A DNA stretch of 64,000 nt from positions 1-64,000 of the forward strand of contig NZ_CP097154.1 of assembly GCF_023370075.1 (NCBI RefSeq), read 5' to 3'. The notes below the pieces were generated by a model that saw nothing but the letters and a program-made list of their open reading frames with translations, did not search any database and was not told the DNA's origin. The DNA comes from Deinococcus sp. QL22. GTDB lineage: Bacteria > Deinococcota > Deinococci > Deinococcales > Deinococcaceae. Below are positions 42,752 through 52,243 of the stretch, piece after piece. The translations under genes were made by a program, and so were the position numbers. Each line of letters begins with the position of its first letter. Within the stretch, counting starts at the first letter, position 1.

Positions 42752-43369
42752 ATGACTGACCCACGTGATCCCACAACAAAAGATGCCGCCGTGCCCTCTT
42801 TGGTGGGGCAATCTCCTCCAACTCCGGCCAGTACAAGCCTGAGCAACACAGGCACAGGGGGCACGACCTCCAGCAACACAACCTCTAGCAATGCTGCCGA
42901 GCTACTGGTCTCTTCCGAGTTGGGTGAGCAGCAGCGGTCTTTAAAAGTTCACCTGAATCACCTGACTCTGCACGAGGAACGTGCCCGGATAGACGTGGTG
43001 CGCGAGGTGTACGGCTCTGTGACCATCAATAAAGTGGTGACCGAAAGGCAAGAGTTGGTGCCCGTAATGCTGCGCACCGAGAAGCTGGAGATTACGATTG
43101 CGCCCGGCGCAGGCGAAGTGCTGATTGACGGGGTAGCCCTAGAGCCGGGCCGTACCCACGAAGTCCTGCTGCTGGAAGAACGGGCCACCATACAAAAAGA
43201 AGTCTTCCCCTCGCTGGACGTGCAAATTTGGAAAGAAAGCCGGGTCGTCGATCAGAGCCAAACCGTTTCGCTGCGGCGTGAGGTGCTGGAAGTGATTGAT
43301 CCGATGGGATTGGCCCACGAGAGCAGCCAAACTGAGGCAGCGGTGTCCAACGATAAGAACCGTTCCTGA
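42752..43369 (+). CDS. second DUF2382 protein
   Basis: A 205-residue protein without PRC-barrel. The first 45 residues are a disordered Ser/Thr/Asn-rich stretch (SLSNTGTGGTTSSNTTSSN). The DUF2382 core follows: LTLHEERARIDVVREVYGSV, LLLEERATIQKEVFPSLDVQIW and SLRREVLEVIDPMG, which read as two half repeats. It probably arose by duplication of the upstream gene's C-terminal domain, with loss of the barrel. It is convergent with the large GGDEF/EAL gene. Confidence 0.78.
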   Translation: MTDPRDPTTKDAAVPSLVGQSPPTPASTSLSNTGTGGTTSSNTTSSNAAELLVSSELGEQQRSLKVHLNHLTLHEERARIDVVREVYGSVTINKVVTERQELVPVMLRTEKLEITIAPGAGEVLIDGVALEPGRTHEVLLLEERATIQKEVFPSLDVQIWKESRVVDQSQTVSLRREVLEVIDPMGLAHESSQTEAAVSNDKNRS

Positions 43370-43395
43370 AGCATTGTCCTTGACTGCCCCGGTGA

Positions 43396-46300
43396 TCAGC
43401 CCTGGCTTGGCCCGGTGGTTTGGAGGACGGCCTGCTCTGCAAACGCTGGGTACACCACGCCTTTGATCTGTGCCGCGGGCAGAGGACGCGCAAACAGGTA
43501 GCCCTGAACGTAGGTGCATCCCAGGATTTGCAGCACTTCCAGTTCCGAAATTTCCTCAACGCCCTCGGCCACCACGGTAATACTCAGGCGGTGTCCCAGC
43601 AGGATGACGGCTGCCAGAAGCGCCTGACGCCGCGTATTCTGCGCCACTCCTTTGACGAACAGGCGGTCTACTTTCAGCACGTCGATGGGGAGGGTACCCA
43701 GAACCGCCAGGCTGGAAAAGCCGGTACCGAAGTCATCCAAGGCTATGCGGATGCCGAGGTTACGCAGGGCTTGCAGGCGGCTGTTGACCAGTTCCATATC
43801 CTGAATAACGATGGCCTCGGTAATTTCAAGAATTAAGCACGAGGCCGACGCCCCTGTAGATTCCAGTGCGTCTATCACCTCGTCCAAGAAATCCGGGCGC
43901 ATCAACTGGGTAGAACTCACATTGACGCTGATGGATACGGGTACCTTCCAGGCTTGTGTCCACGCATTGCCTTGCCGCAAGGCGCAGCGCAGCACCATCG
44001 CACCCAGTTCGTGAATCAGTCCGCTTTCCTCTGCCACGCGGATGAATTCCAGCGGGCTGACCCAGCCCAATTCATCGTCGTGCCAGCGGGCCAACGCCTC
44101 GAACGCCACTGCTTGCCGTCCCATAAGGCCAACGATGGGCTGATAATGCACACTCAATCCCTGACACTGCATTGGTGGGGCAGATGCAGCCTGGGCGTGC
44201 AATGTGGCGCGCAATCGCCGTTCCAGCCTGACCCGCCGCTCCTGTGTGACCGACAGGTCAGGCGTGAACAAGCACCATTTGCCCGCACCGATCCGTTTGG
44301 CCTGATGCAGGGCCAAATCCACCTGGCGGTACAGTTCGCTTGCCGTCGCGCCCTCGTCGGCGCTGATGCAGATGCCCACGCACACACTGATCTGAAAGTC
44401 CATGTCGGCCACCGACAACGTTTTCCCCAGACGGTCTATCAGCAGGGCCGCCATGTCGTCGGCCTCGGTTTCGTCGGCAATAGGCAGCAGCACACCGAAT
44501 TCGTCGCCCGCCAGCCGGATCACCGTGCCGCGCCCCTTGCATACTTCGGTCAGTCGCCGCGCCACTGCCTGAAGCAGAGAATCTCCGACATGGTGCCCAA
44601 AGGTGTCGTTGACGGTCTTGAACTGGTCTATATCCAGCAGCAGCACGGCGGTGGTGGTGTGCGGCTCTCTGGCCAACTGTTCCAGCGACCAGTTGAACAC
44701 CCGGCGGTTGGGAAGGCCTGTCAACTCGTCTTCGCGGGCTTGGCGCTCCAACTGTTGGCGCATCCGGTAAGCCTCGGTCACGTCGGCAAACGACACGACT
44801 GCGCCGCGAAAAACTCCTTCTTCTGCCAGAGGGACGGCGTTGATAGAGACCAAAATTGCCTGGTTATCGGGCCGCATGTATTCCACGACGGAGTCGCGCA
44901 CTGTGTCGCCAGAAGTGATGACCCGCGCTGCCGGGTACGCGCTGACAGGCAGCAGTTGGCCTGCCGGGTCGCGCAGATTCCAAGCTGGGTCGAAGGCCGA
45001 TGGGAAGGGCAGCGTGCCCGTTTCCGCCTCTTGGCCTCCGCCTAGCCCACTCAGTTGATAAGCGGCCGGGTTGGCCGCCACCACCCGTCCCGCCGCATCA
45101 AACAGCAGCACGCCCTCATCCAAAGACTGCAACGTGGTTTGGGCTTGCCGCTCGCTGCGTTCCAGTGTTCTAAGCAATTGGGCACGTTGCAGGGCCTGAG
45201 CAAGTTGCGGTTGTAACCAGCGCAGATGCTCCAGCACATCTTCGCTCGGTTCCGCATATCCCATAAAACTCAGCGCGATGACGGCGGTCAGCTGTTGCTC
45301 ATGATTCAGCGGTACGAGCAGCACAGGCCCTGCTTCTTTGAGCAGGCTCCGGATAGGCGTTTCGGGGACGCCTGTGGGTGGGAGGGCAGACACTTCATCG
45401 TGCAGCCAGAAGGGAAGGCCCAGCGCGATGGCCCGCCCAATGGCCGACTCCGGCCCCGCCTGAAAATGGCGGAGTTGGCTCAGAAAATACTTGGGGATTT
45501 GCTCGGCATGGAGCACCCGGAACGTGCCCACCAAGTCCACCGGACCAGCCAACAAGGCGTGCGGGGTTCCGGCCAGCTCGGCCACAGCTTTCAGGGCGCT
45601 GCGGTAAACGGTCTGTGCCTCAGAGGCCTGCCCCAACTGCGCCAACAGGTGCCGAGCGCCGTCCTCCCAACGTTTCTGGCGCTCCTGCTCGGACACATCC
45701 CGAATGGCCCCCACCCAGCCGCACACTTGCCCCAATTCGTCCTGAACGGGTACGCACTGGACCTCGGTGGCCCGGAATTGGCCGCTGCGGTGTTGCAGCC
45801 GCGCTCTCATCTGAAAAGAACGGCCCAGCGCGGCTTTGGCCCGCAGTTCTTCGTTGGCCGCCGCCTGATCGTCCGGATGCACCGCCGCCATATACCCGAA
45901 TTCCCGGTGCTGCTCGAAGGTCTGGCCCGTAAAATATTCCCAGGTTCTGAGGGGACGGGTGACCCTCAACTGGGCATCGGCTTCCCAGATCACGGCGTGG
46001 GTGGTCTCCAGCAGCGTGCGGTAGCGGCCCTCGTTGCGCTGCGCTTCCTCAAACAGTTGGGCGCGTTCTATGGCGCTGGCACACTGGGCCGCCACCACTG
46101 TCAGTTTGCTGCGGGTCAGCAGGTCTAGGGCCCAGGGCTGCTTCATGCTCAGCGCCATACTGCCCAGCACCCGCCCGCTGCTGCGGAGGGGCAGAATCAC
46201 AATTTCCTGAGTCTGTGGGTCAATCAGCATGTCCGGGTAGCGGGTTTCACATTCGGCCCGGCTCAGGATCATCAGGCGGCCACTGCGGAACACGTCGGCC

Positions 46301-46908
46301 ATCGGCACAGGGCTGTCTACCGCCATCCGCAGGTAGGGCTGCACCAGCGCCGGATCAAAATTAACCTCGTAGCGGGTCTTCAGGACGTCCTCGTCGGGGT
46401 CGTGAAGGGCCACCAGCACGCCGTAGGTTTCTTCACGCAAGTGCCGTAGCACGGTATCGAGCACCTGATCCAGATGGGTCGCGGCGTTCAGGGCTTCCGT
46501 TAACGTCAGCAGGCGCGAGGCGTTGCGGCGGGCCTGCCGGAACGAGGTGACATCCTGAAAAAACACTTCGATGCCCTCCGAAGTGGGAAAAATCTTGACA
46601 TGAAAATGCACGCCCAGCGGCGGATATCCGGTGTCGAAGGCCACGCCCTGCCCGCTGTACAGGACGTCCGCGTGGCGCTCGATCAGTGCCCAAGCCTCAG
46701 GGAACTCGTCCGGCAGGCGGCGGCCCACCAATTGATCGGGCGTTCGGCGGGTTGCTCTGGCGATGACCCGGTTCACATACGTAAAGCGCCACTCCCGGTC
46801 TAGAGCCACGTACCCATCCGTCATCGCTTCTAAAATGTGGCGATCATGTGAGTTCAAAGGCGTTCTCTCCGAATGGTCAAGGTCATTTATGCTGGCACGG
46901 TCAGCCAA
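43396..46908 (-). CDS. large PAS-GAF-PAS-GAF-PAS-GGDEF-EAL protein
   Basis: An 1170-residue soluble cyclic-di-GMP regulator. In order: PAS (MTDGYVALDREWRFTYVN), GAF (about 145-290), PAS/PAC (about 300-420, YRTLLETTHAVIWEADAQ), GAF (about 425-580), PAS (LQSLDEGVLLFDAAGRVV), GGDEF with IRLAGDEFGVLLP, and EAL with AFEALARWHDDELGWVS, DDFGTGFSSLAVLG and KVDRLFVKG. The synthase motif reads AGDEF, a functional variant of GGDEF. The start is uncertain: TTG at 46908, or TTG at 46857 with GGAG nine bases before it. A promoter-like pair lies at 46940-46968. Confidence 0.85.
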   Translation of the reverse strand: MADRASINDLDHSERTPLNSHDRHILEAMTDGYVALDREWRFTYVNRVIARATRRTPDQLVGRRLPDEFPEAWALIERHADVLYSGQGVAFDTGYPPLGVHFHVKIFPTSEGIEVFFQDVTSFRQARRNASRLLTLTEALNAATHLDQVLDTVLRHLREETYGVLVALHDPDEDVLKTRYEVNFDPALVQPYLRMAVDSPVPMADVFRSGRLMILSRAECETRYPDMLIDPQTQEIVILPLRSSGRVLGSMALSMKQPWALDLLTRSKLTVVAAQCASAIERAQLFEEAQRNEGRYRTLLETTHAVIWEADAQLRVTRPLRTWEYFTGQTFEQHREFGYMAAVHPDDQAAANEELRAKAALGRSFQMRARLQHRSGQFRATEVQCVPVQDELGQVCGWVGAIRDVSEQERQKRWEDGARHLLAQLGQASEAQTVYRSALKAVAELAGTPHALLAGPVDLVGTFRVLHAEQIPKYFLSQLRHFQAGPESAIGRAIALGLPFWLHDEVSALPPTGVPETPIRSLLKEAGPVLLVPLNHEQQLTAVIALSFMGYAEPSEDVLEHLRWLQPQLAQALQRAQLLRTLERSERQAQTTLQSLDEGVLLFDAAGRVVAANPAAYQLSGLGGGQEAETGTLPFPSAFDPAWNLRDPAGQLLPVSAYPAARVITSGDTVRDSVVEYMRPDNQAILVSINAVPLAEEGVFRGAVVSFADVTEAYRMRQQLERQAREDELTGLPNRRVFNWSLEQLAREPHTTTAVLLLDIDQFKTVNDTFGHHVGDSLLQAVARRLTEVCKGRGTVIRLAGDEFGVLLPIADETEADDMAALLIDRLGKTLSVADMDFQISVCVGICISADEGATASELYRQVDLALHQAKRIGAGKWCLFTPDLSVTQERRVRLERRLRATLHAQAASAPPMQCQGLSVHYQPIVGLMGRQAVAFEALARWHDDELGWVSPLEFIRVAEESGLIHELGAMVLRCALRQGNAWTQAWKVPVSISVNVSSTQLMRPDFLDEVIDALESTGASASCLILEITEAIVIQDMELVNSRLQALRNLGIRIALDDFGTGFSSLAVLGTLPIDVLKVDRLFVKGVAQNTRRQALLAAVILLGHRLSITVVAEGVEEISELEVLQILGCTYVQGYLFARPLPAAQIKGVVYPAFAEQAVLQTTGPSQG

Positions 46909-46939
46909 CCTCAGCCATGAGTTACCTCGCGTTTCTCAG

Positions 46940-46968
46940 TTCTTATGCCCTGTAAAAATTGTATTCAA
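46940..46968 (-). promoter_or_regulatory. candidate promoter of the GGDEF-EAL gene
   Basis: On the minus strand, TTGAAT (46963-46968) and TAAGAA (46940-46945) are 17 bases apart, about 32 bases upstream of the TTG start at 46908. Consensus match is moderate. Confidence 0.4.
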
Positions 46969-47276
46969 TCGGACATACATGTGCGTATTGCTAACGTCAG
47001 CAGTGAACAGGACAGGAAACACGTCTCGGATTGGGCTACATGGTGGGGGATGGCCAGAATCGTGGAAAAATCTTTAATCTTCGGGTGAATTGGGTGTCCT
47101 CCTGTGCAATAGCCAGAGATAAACGAACCGTATAGCGCCCAGTTGGGCCGCTTTAGGGCATGTGTCGACAGTGTTGGTTGTGTTGACCAAACGAAGTGAG
47201 CGAATTCGAGGCAACAGTTGGGAAGGTGAAAGCGGTAGAGGTTTTATTCAGGTGCTGTAATTCGGATAAGTGTATT
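46969..47276. other. 308-base intergenic region
   Basis: No gene seen between the flavoprotein stop and the GGDEF-EAL promoter. No clear hairpin. Confidence 0.4.
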
Positions 47277-48962
47277 TTAAGTCTGCTCTTGCGGCCCCAG
47301 ATAATGATGAACCAGGGCCACTGCCATGCTGCCCTCGCCCACGCTGGACGCCACCCGCTTAATAGAATCGTGGCGCACGTCGCCCGCCGCAAAGATGCCC
47401 GGCACGCTGGTTTCCAGCAGCAGCGGATCACGCTCTAGCGGCCACTGATCGGCAGTTACGGCGCTGCCCGTCAGCACATAACCGCGTTCGTCGCGGGTCA
47501 ATTCTGTGGGCAGCCAGTCGGTGCGGGCGTCGGCCCCAATAAACACGAATAAGGCGTCGGTTTCAATTTGCTCAGCTTCATTCTGGTTGCCAGTGGGTTG
47601 CGGTCTGGTATGCCGCACGGTCAGGCCTGTCAGGTGGGTTTCGCCGTGCAGCGCGGTCACTTCGCAGTTTAGGCAGACGCGCACATTGGCCTTGCCGCTC
47701 AACTGGTCTATCAGATACTGAGACATGCTGGCCTCTAGGCTCGGCCCGCGAATCAGCAGGCTCACGCGCTCGGCATAACCCGAAAAGTGCATGGCCGCCT
47801 GCCCCGCCGAGTTTCCGCCGCCGATCAGGTATACGTCTTTGCCCCGCGTGCCGGACGCTTCGGTGCGGGCCGCGCCGTACCACACGCCTCGCCCGCTCAG
47901 TTGCTCGGCTTTTGGCAGCGGCAAGGGCCGCCATTCCACCCCAGTCGACACGATCACGGTGCGGGCCTGCAACTGTTCACCCCCATCTAAAGTCACCACA
48001 TGGCAGCCCTTTCCCGGTAGCGGGCTGGGCGTCACGGCCACCGCCTCACGCGTCGTTATCACTTCGGCCCCAAATCGCCGGGCTTGGCGCAGGGCACGGG
48101 CGCTCAGGTCGTCTCCCGACAGGCCAGTAGGAAAGCCCAGATAGTTTTCTATGCGCGAAGACGTGCCTGCTTGCCCACCGGGGGCGTGCTTTTCGATTAG
48201 CAGGGTACACAGCCCCTCGGACGCGCCGTACACCGCCGCCGCCAACCCCGCCGGGCCGCCGCCCAAAATCACCACGTCGTATTCAGAGCGCTCTGGACTG
48301 ACTTGCAGGCCCACTCGTGCGGCCAATTCACGCAGGCTGGGACGGGTCAGCACCTCTCCGTTCGGCAACACCACGGCAGGCTGGGGTAGGTGCGCCACTT
48401 CCGGCGGAATCAGTACGGCCAGCGCAGGTTCTTCGGGGTCAAGCCACCGAAACGACACCTGATTGCGGGCCAGAAAATCGCGCAGGCCAGAGCAGCCCGG
48501 TTCGGCGCGGCTCCCAATCAGCAGGGTTACAGTTTGCGGCGTTTCTACGGCCAGCCGTTGCAGGTCACCCACCCGCCGCGCCATGTTCCTCAGCACCCGC
48601 GACGCCACCGCGTCCGAACGGGCCATCAGCGCATGAAAAGCGGGCGCTTCCAGCCGCATGACCCGCGAATTTTCCCGTGCCCGGATGCTCGCCACTGCCG
48701 CTGACCCCAGCAGCAGCGGCACCTCTCCAAACGTCTCGCCGGGCAGGTAAGTGGTGATGACGTGCTCTTCCCCCGCCGTTTCCTTGCTGACCTCCAGTTG
48801 CCCCTCCAGCAACACAAAAAACGCTCCGGTGTCGCCTTCCTGAATCAGCCAGTCGCCTGCGTTCAGGCACACGTCGGCGGCAACCAGGGCCAATTCCTCG
48901 TGCCCGGCTGGGTCGAGGTCGGCAAAAAAAGCAAGCTGGCGCAAGTCTTCGGGAGTAATCAA
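47277..48962 (-). CDS. cyclic-nucleotide-binding, thioredoxin-reductase-like flavoprotein without CxxC
   Basis: A 561-residue protein. Residues 1-130 form a cNMP-binding domain (GDWLIQEGDTGAFFVLLEGQLEV, LPGETFGEVPLLLGSAAVASIRA). A small thioredoxin-like linker region follows, then a thioredoxin-reductase module from about residue 230: VVILGGGPAGLAAAVYGASEG (FAD), VYLIGGGNSAGQAAMHFSGYAE (NAD(P)H) and GIFAAGDVRHDSIKRVASSVGEG. Where a thioredoxin reductase has CxxC, this one reads GVWYGAARTEAS, so it cannot do dithiol exchange there. It may be an NADPH oxidoreductase gated by a cyclic nucleotide. Electron acceptor is unknown. Confidence 0.85.
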   Translation of the reverse strand: MITPEDLRQLAFFADLDPAGHEELALVAADVCLNAGDWLIQEGDTGAFFVLLEGQLEVSKETAGEEHVITTYLPGETFGEVPLLLGSAAVASIRARENSRVMRLEAPAFHALMARSDAVASRVLRNMARRVGDLQRLAVETPQTVTLLIGSRAEPGCSGLRDFLARNQVSFRWLDPEEPALAVLIPPEVAHLPQPAVVLPNGEVLTRPSLRELAARVGLQVSPERSEYDVVILGGGPAGLAAAVYGASEGLCTLLIEKHAPGGQAGTSSRIENYLGFPTGLSGDDLSARALRQARRFGAEVITTREAVAVTPSPLPGKGCHVVTLDGGEQLQARTVIVSTGVEWRPLPLPKAEQLSGRGVWYGAARTEASGTRGKDVYLIGGGNSAGQAAMHFSGYAERVSLLIRGPSLEASMSQYLIDQLSGKANVRVCLNCEVTALHGETHLTGLTVRHTRPQPTGNQNEAEQIETDALFVFIGADARTDWLPTELTRDERGYVLTGSAVTADQWPLERDPLLLETSVPGIFAAGDVRHDSIKRVASSVGEGSMAVALVHHYLGPQEQT

Positions 48963-49154
48963 CAGAGAGTCCTTGGGCGCAGAGGGGGAACTGGCGTCCG
49001 GCGTGCATTCTGCCAGCCCGCGACCCGCTTTTGCCGTGAGCCGTCACCCACTCAGGCCCTCCCCCCGTACTCTTCAGATCAGACGAAGGCCAGCAAAAGA
49101 CCGACTTTATGACAACGCCATTTGTCAGCCGAGCTGATCCGGCACACTCAGATC

Positions 49155-49364
49155 ATGGTCACTTTCCTCTCGCTGCTGATGGGAAGCTCCAGTGTGCTGA
49201 GCGTGCTGACGCTGGTGCTGCTGTTTACTGGCAATCTTTGGGCCATGGCGGCCACCGCCGCCGCCGCGCTGCTGCTGGCCGCGCTGGCTATTCCGGCCCT
49301 TGTACAGCAAGAAGACAGCGAGCAGGGACAGGTCGAGGTCGGCGCTTTTGGCGGAACCGACTGA
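49155..49364 (+). CDS. small membrane protein, unknown function
   Basis: From the ATG at 49155 this gives 69 residues: two adjacent hydrophobic segments (MVTFLSLLMGSSSVLSVLTL and NLWAMAATAAAALLLAALAI) and an acidic tail ending QVEVGAFGGTD. An in-frame TTG at 49122 would add 11 residues. It is divergent from the flavoprotein and convergent with the LacI gene. No family recognised; the hydropathy pattern favours a real small protein. Confidence 0.5.
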   Translation: MVTFLSLLMGSSSVLSVLTLVLLFTGNLWAMAATAAAALLLAALAIPALVQQEDSEQGQVEVGAFGGTD

Positions 49365-49384
49365 CAAGCTTGCGGTTGTGGCGC

Positions 49385-50428
49385 TTATTTTAAAGACTGA
49401 GCCAGTTGAGGTGGCCCGCAACTGCCCCGTTCGATCATTTTGCCGGGAAACGTCATGCTTTGGCCCGTCGAGCCGCCTTCTAGGGCGGCAATAATTTTAA
49501 GGGCCGTCGCCTCGGCCATCGCTTCTACAGGTTGCTCTATGACGGTAATGGGCGGGTCGACCAGCGCTGTCCACGGATAGTTATCGAACGTCAGCAGGCT
49601 CACGTCGCCCGGAATGTGCAGGCCACGTTCGCGGAGTGCCCGGTAAGCCCCGACGGCCTGTGTTCCGGCCAGCGCCACCAGCGCAGTGGGCGGTGTGGGA
49701 AGGCCCATCAGGTCGTGTGTCAGGCGGTAGGCGGTGTCTTCGTTCAGCAGCGTGACGCGCTGGTATTCGGGCGGTACGGTCAGGCCGTGCGCGTTCATGG
49801 CCTCGGGGAACGCCCTACTGCGTTCTTCGGGATGAATGCTGGGATGGTAGGTGCCCAGCGCGGCAATCCGGCGGTGGCCGAGGCTGTGCAGGTACGCGAC
49901 GGCGCTGTACACGGCGGCGGCGTTGTCCAGCATCACGTAGGTATAGGGGCTGTTGGGCGAGGTGTAGTCGAATTCCACGACCACCACGCCCCGCGCCACC
50001 ATCCGGGCCAGATATTCCCGGCTTTCGGGGCCGTAGCCCGCCCGGATCATGATGGCCGCCACCCGCTGACCGTACAGGCGGCGCAGTTCCTCGACTTCAC
50101 GGGCAGCGCTGTATTCGTTTTCGGTAATGATCAGCGTATATCCGGCCCGGTTCAGCGTGTGTGCGGCGGTACGGGCAAACTGGGCAAAAAAGGGTTCGAT
50201 GATGCTGCCCAGCACCAGGCCCACCGTTTGGCTCTGGCCTCCGCGCAGGCCGCCTGCACGTTGGTCGGGTTCGTAGTGCAGGGCTTCTATGGCGGCCTGC
50301 ACGCGGGCCAAGGTTTCAGGCGTAAGTTTATCGGCGTCACGCAGGGCACGTTTGGCAGTAGTAGGGGAGACGCCCGCAAGTCGCGCAACGTCCTGAATGG
50401 TGGACACGCGGGCCATTCTAAGCGTCAT
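49385..50428 (-). CDS. LacI-family transcriptional regulator
   Basis: A 347-residue regulator (start at 50428, or ATG at 50416). The HTH and hinge read STIQDVARLAGVSPTTAKRALRDADKL through HYEPDQRAGGLRGG, a standard LacI DNA-binding domain with hinge helix. The ligand domain resembles periplasmic sugar-binding proteins, ending PPITVIEQPVEAMAEATALKII. It is divergent to the sugar-alcohol operon, with operator-like palindromes between them, so it is the probable repressor of that operon. The inducer is likely a polyol or its phosphate. Confidence 0.87.
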   Translation of the reverse strand: MTLRMARVSTIQDVARLAGVSPTTAKRALRDADKLTPETLARVQAAIEALHYEPDQRAGGLRGGQSQTVGLVLGSIIEPFFAQFARTAAHTLNRAGYTLIITENEYSAAREVEELRRLYGQRVAAIMIRAGYGPESREYLARMVARGVVVVEFDYTSPNSPYTYVMLDNAAAVYSAVAYLHSLGHRRIAALGTYHPSIHPEERSRAFPEAMNAHGLTVPPEYQRVTLLNEDTAYRLTHDLMGLPTPPTALVALAGTQAVGAYRALRERGLHIPGDVSLLTFDNYPWTALVDPPITVIEQPVEAMAEATALKIIAALEGGSTGQSMTFPGKMIERGSCGPPQLAQSLK

Positions 50429-50539
50429 AGCAGCAAAACACGAGACACACGGCTAGGTTTCCCGGCCAGCCAGATATGGCCAGCAATTGGGGGCGGCAAC
50501 CAGATAGACGCGGCACACACGGACTCCTCTGACCAGACG

Positions 50540-50557
50540 AGTGGATGATCAACCACT
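50540..50557. promoter_or_regulatory. near-palindrome in the lacI-operon intergenic region
   Basis: AGTGGATGATCAACCACT is symmetric except for one mismatched pair. It lies about 112 bases upstream of the LacI start and could be an autoregulatory site. Its sequence differs from the two sites nearer the operon, so the same protein need not bind it. Confidence 0.4.
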
Positions 50558-50582
50558 TCACTGAACCAGCTCATGATATGCC

Positions 50583-50600
50583 AATGGTCACGAGATCATT
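50583..50600. promoter_or_regulatory. LacI-type operator O1
   Basis: AATGGTCACGAGATCATT is a near-palindrome centred on CG, the usual centre of LacI-family sites. Its left half is identical to the second copy at 50660. Confidence 0.6.
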
Positions 50601-50659
50601 GCACTAGGTGTAAGGATTACGCTTAAGGCTGGACATTCGCCCAGAAGTGTGGTTCACTA

Positions 50660-50675
50660 ATGGTCACGAGACCAT
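50660..50675. promoter_or_regulatory. LacI-type operator O2
   Basis: ATGGTCACGAGACCAT is CG-centred with one mismatched pair. Centres of O1 and O2 are 76 bases apart, close to seven helical turns, which would allow looping by a tetramer. The next gene starts at 50799. Confidence 0.6.
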
Positions 50676-50798
50676 CAATCAAAGTTCTGGGTGAAAGCGG
50701 TCACCCGGTCTGCCCGGTGCGCCTGTGTACCGAGTCCTGTGCCGCCTCATCCTCTTCCTGCTGCCCTGTTGTGCGGCATGCGCCCCGGAGGCTCACCC

Positions 50799-52169
50799 AT
50801 GCAATCGATTTCAAAGCGGTTCTCGTTCAAGCGTTCCCTGACCTTGGCCCTTTCGCTCGGCACTGCCGCCGCTCTGTCGGCTGCGTCGGCGGCCAGCACC
50901 ATCACGATTGCTACCGTCAACAACCCCGACATGGTGACCATGCAGGGCCTAACCGGGGAATTCAACAAAAAGTATCCCGACATCACCGTGAAATGGGTCG
51001 TGCTGCCCGAAAACGAATTGCGCCAGAAGATTACGCTGGACGTGGCGAGCGGCGCAGGCAGCTTTGACGTGGCGACTGTGGGCGCATACGAAGTGCCGAT
51101 CTGGGCCAAGAACGGCTGGCTCGATCCTCTGACGCCCCTGTTCGCCAAGAACCCGGCCCTTGCCAAGAGCTACAACGTGAACGACATCCTTCCCAGCGTG
51201 CGCGGCGCTCTGACCGTGAAGGGCAACCTGTACGCCGTACCCTTTTACGCTGAAAGCTCTATGACGTATTACAACAAAGACCTGTTCAAGAAGGCTGGTC
51301 TGACCATGCCCGTGCAGCCCACGTGGAACCAGGTGCAGGGCTTTGCCGCCAAAATCCATAACCCCGCGGCGGGCGTGTACGGCATCTGCCTCCGCGGCCT
51401 GCCGGGCTGGGGCGAAAACGCCGCGTTCTTCAGCACGCTGGCCAACACCTTCGGCGCACGCTGGTTTGACAACAACTGGCAAGCCCAGCTGAACAGCCCC
51501 GCCTGGAAGAGCGCTCTCACCTTCTACGTCAACCTGATGAAGAAGTCCGGCCCTCCCGGAGCCACCTCTAACGGCTTTACCGAGAACCTGACCCTGATGA
51601 GCCAGGGCAAGTGCGGAATGTGGGTCGACGCCACCGTTGCCGCCGGATTCCTCAGCGATCCCACCAGCAGCAAGATCGTGAAGAGCGTGGGCTTTGCCAA
51701 TGCGCCCGTCGGCCCCGGCACGCCGCGCGGCAACCACTGGTACTGGAGCTGGAACCTCGCCATTCCCAAGAGCAGCAAGCAGGAAGACGCCGCCTTCAAA
51801 TTCATCACCTGGGCCACGAGCAAGGAGTACATCGCACTGGTCGCCAAGACCAAGGGCACCTGGGCCAGCGTTCCTCCCGGCACCCGCGCCAGCACCTACG
51901 CCAACGCCAACTACAAGAAGGCTGCCGGAGCCTTCAGCGGTCTGGTCATCAACGCCTTAAACACCGCCGACGTGAACAAGGCCACCAAAGACCCCGTGCC
52001 CTACACCGGCATTCAGTTCGTCGCGATCCCTGAGTTCCAGGCACTCGGCACCGTCGTCGGCCAGTACATCGCGGGTGCACTCAGCGGCCAGACCACCATC
52101 GACCAGGCCATCAAGCTGGCGCAGGACGCCGCCAACAAGACCGCCAAAGACGGCGGCTACCAGAAGTAA
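50799..52169 (+). CDS. sugar-alcohol ABC transporter solute-binding protein
   Basis: A 456-residue extracellular binding protein of the SmoE/MtlE (sorbitol/mannitol) type. Signal peptide MQSISKRFSFKRSLTLALSL is followed by an Ala-rich h-region, with cleavage near AASAA|STITIA and no lipobox cysteine. Mature features are FNKKYPDITVKWVVLPENELRQK, YNKDLFKKAGL, NHWYWSWNLAIPKSS and PVPYTGIQFVAIPEFQALG. GGAGG precedes the ATG at 50799; the frame is open to 50691 but without signals. Codon choice is highly biased to C-ending codons, in line with high expression. A hairpin follows. Confidence 0.87.
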   Translation: MQSISKRFSFKRSLTLALSLGTAAALSAASAASTITIATVNNPDMVTMQGLTGEFNKKYPDITVKWVVLPENELRQKITLDVASGAGSFDVATVGAYEVPIWAKNGWLDPLTPLFAKNPALAKSYNVNDILPSVRGALTVKGNLYAVPFYAESSMTYYNKDLFKKAGLTMPVQPTWNQVQGFAAKIHNPAAGVYGICLRGLPGWGENAAFFSTLANTFGARWFDNNWQAQLNSPAWKSALTFYVNLMKKSGPPGATSNGFTENLTLMSQGKCGMWVDATVAAGFLSDPTSSKIVKSVGFANAPVGPGTPRGNHWYWSWNLAIPKSSKQEDAAFKFITWATSKEYIALVAKTKGTWASVPPGTRASTYANANYKKAAGAFSGLVINALNTADVNKATKDPVPYTGIQFVAIPEFQALGTVVGQYIAGALSGQTTIDQAIKLAQDAANKTAKDGGYQK

Positions 52170-52243
52170 TCCAGCAGAACTGATCCAGCAAGAATCACAC
52201 TGAATTTGACCCGCTGTTAATGAAGACCGAACACTGATGGCCC

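Noticed and set aside
49125..49421. Reverse-strand open frame over the small membrane protein
   Set aside because: No start signal, and the composition looks like an antisense shadow. The forward frame has a clear two-helix pattern.
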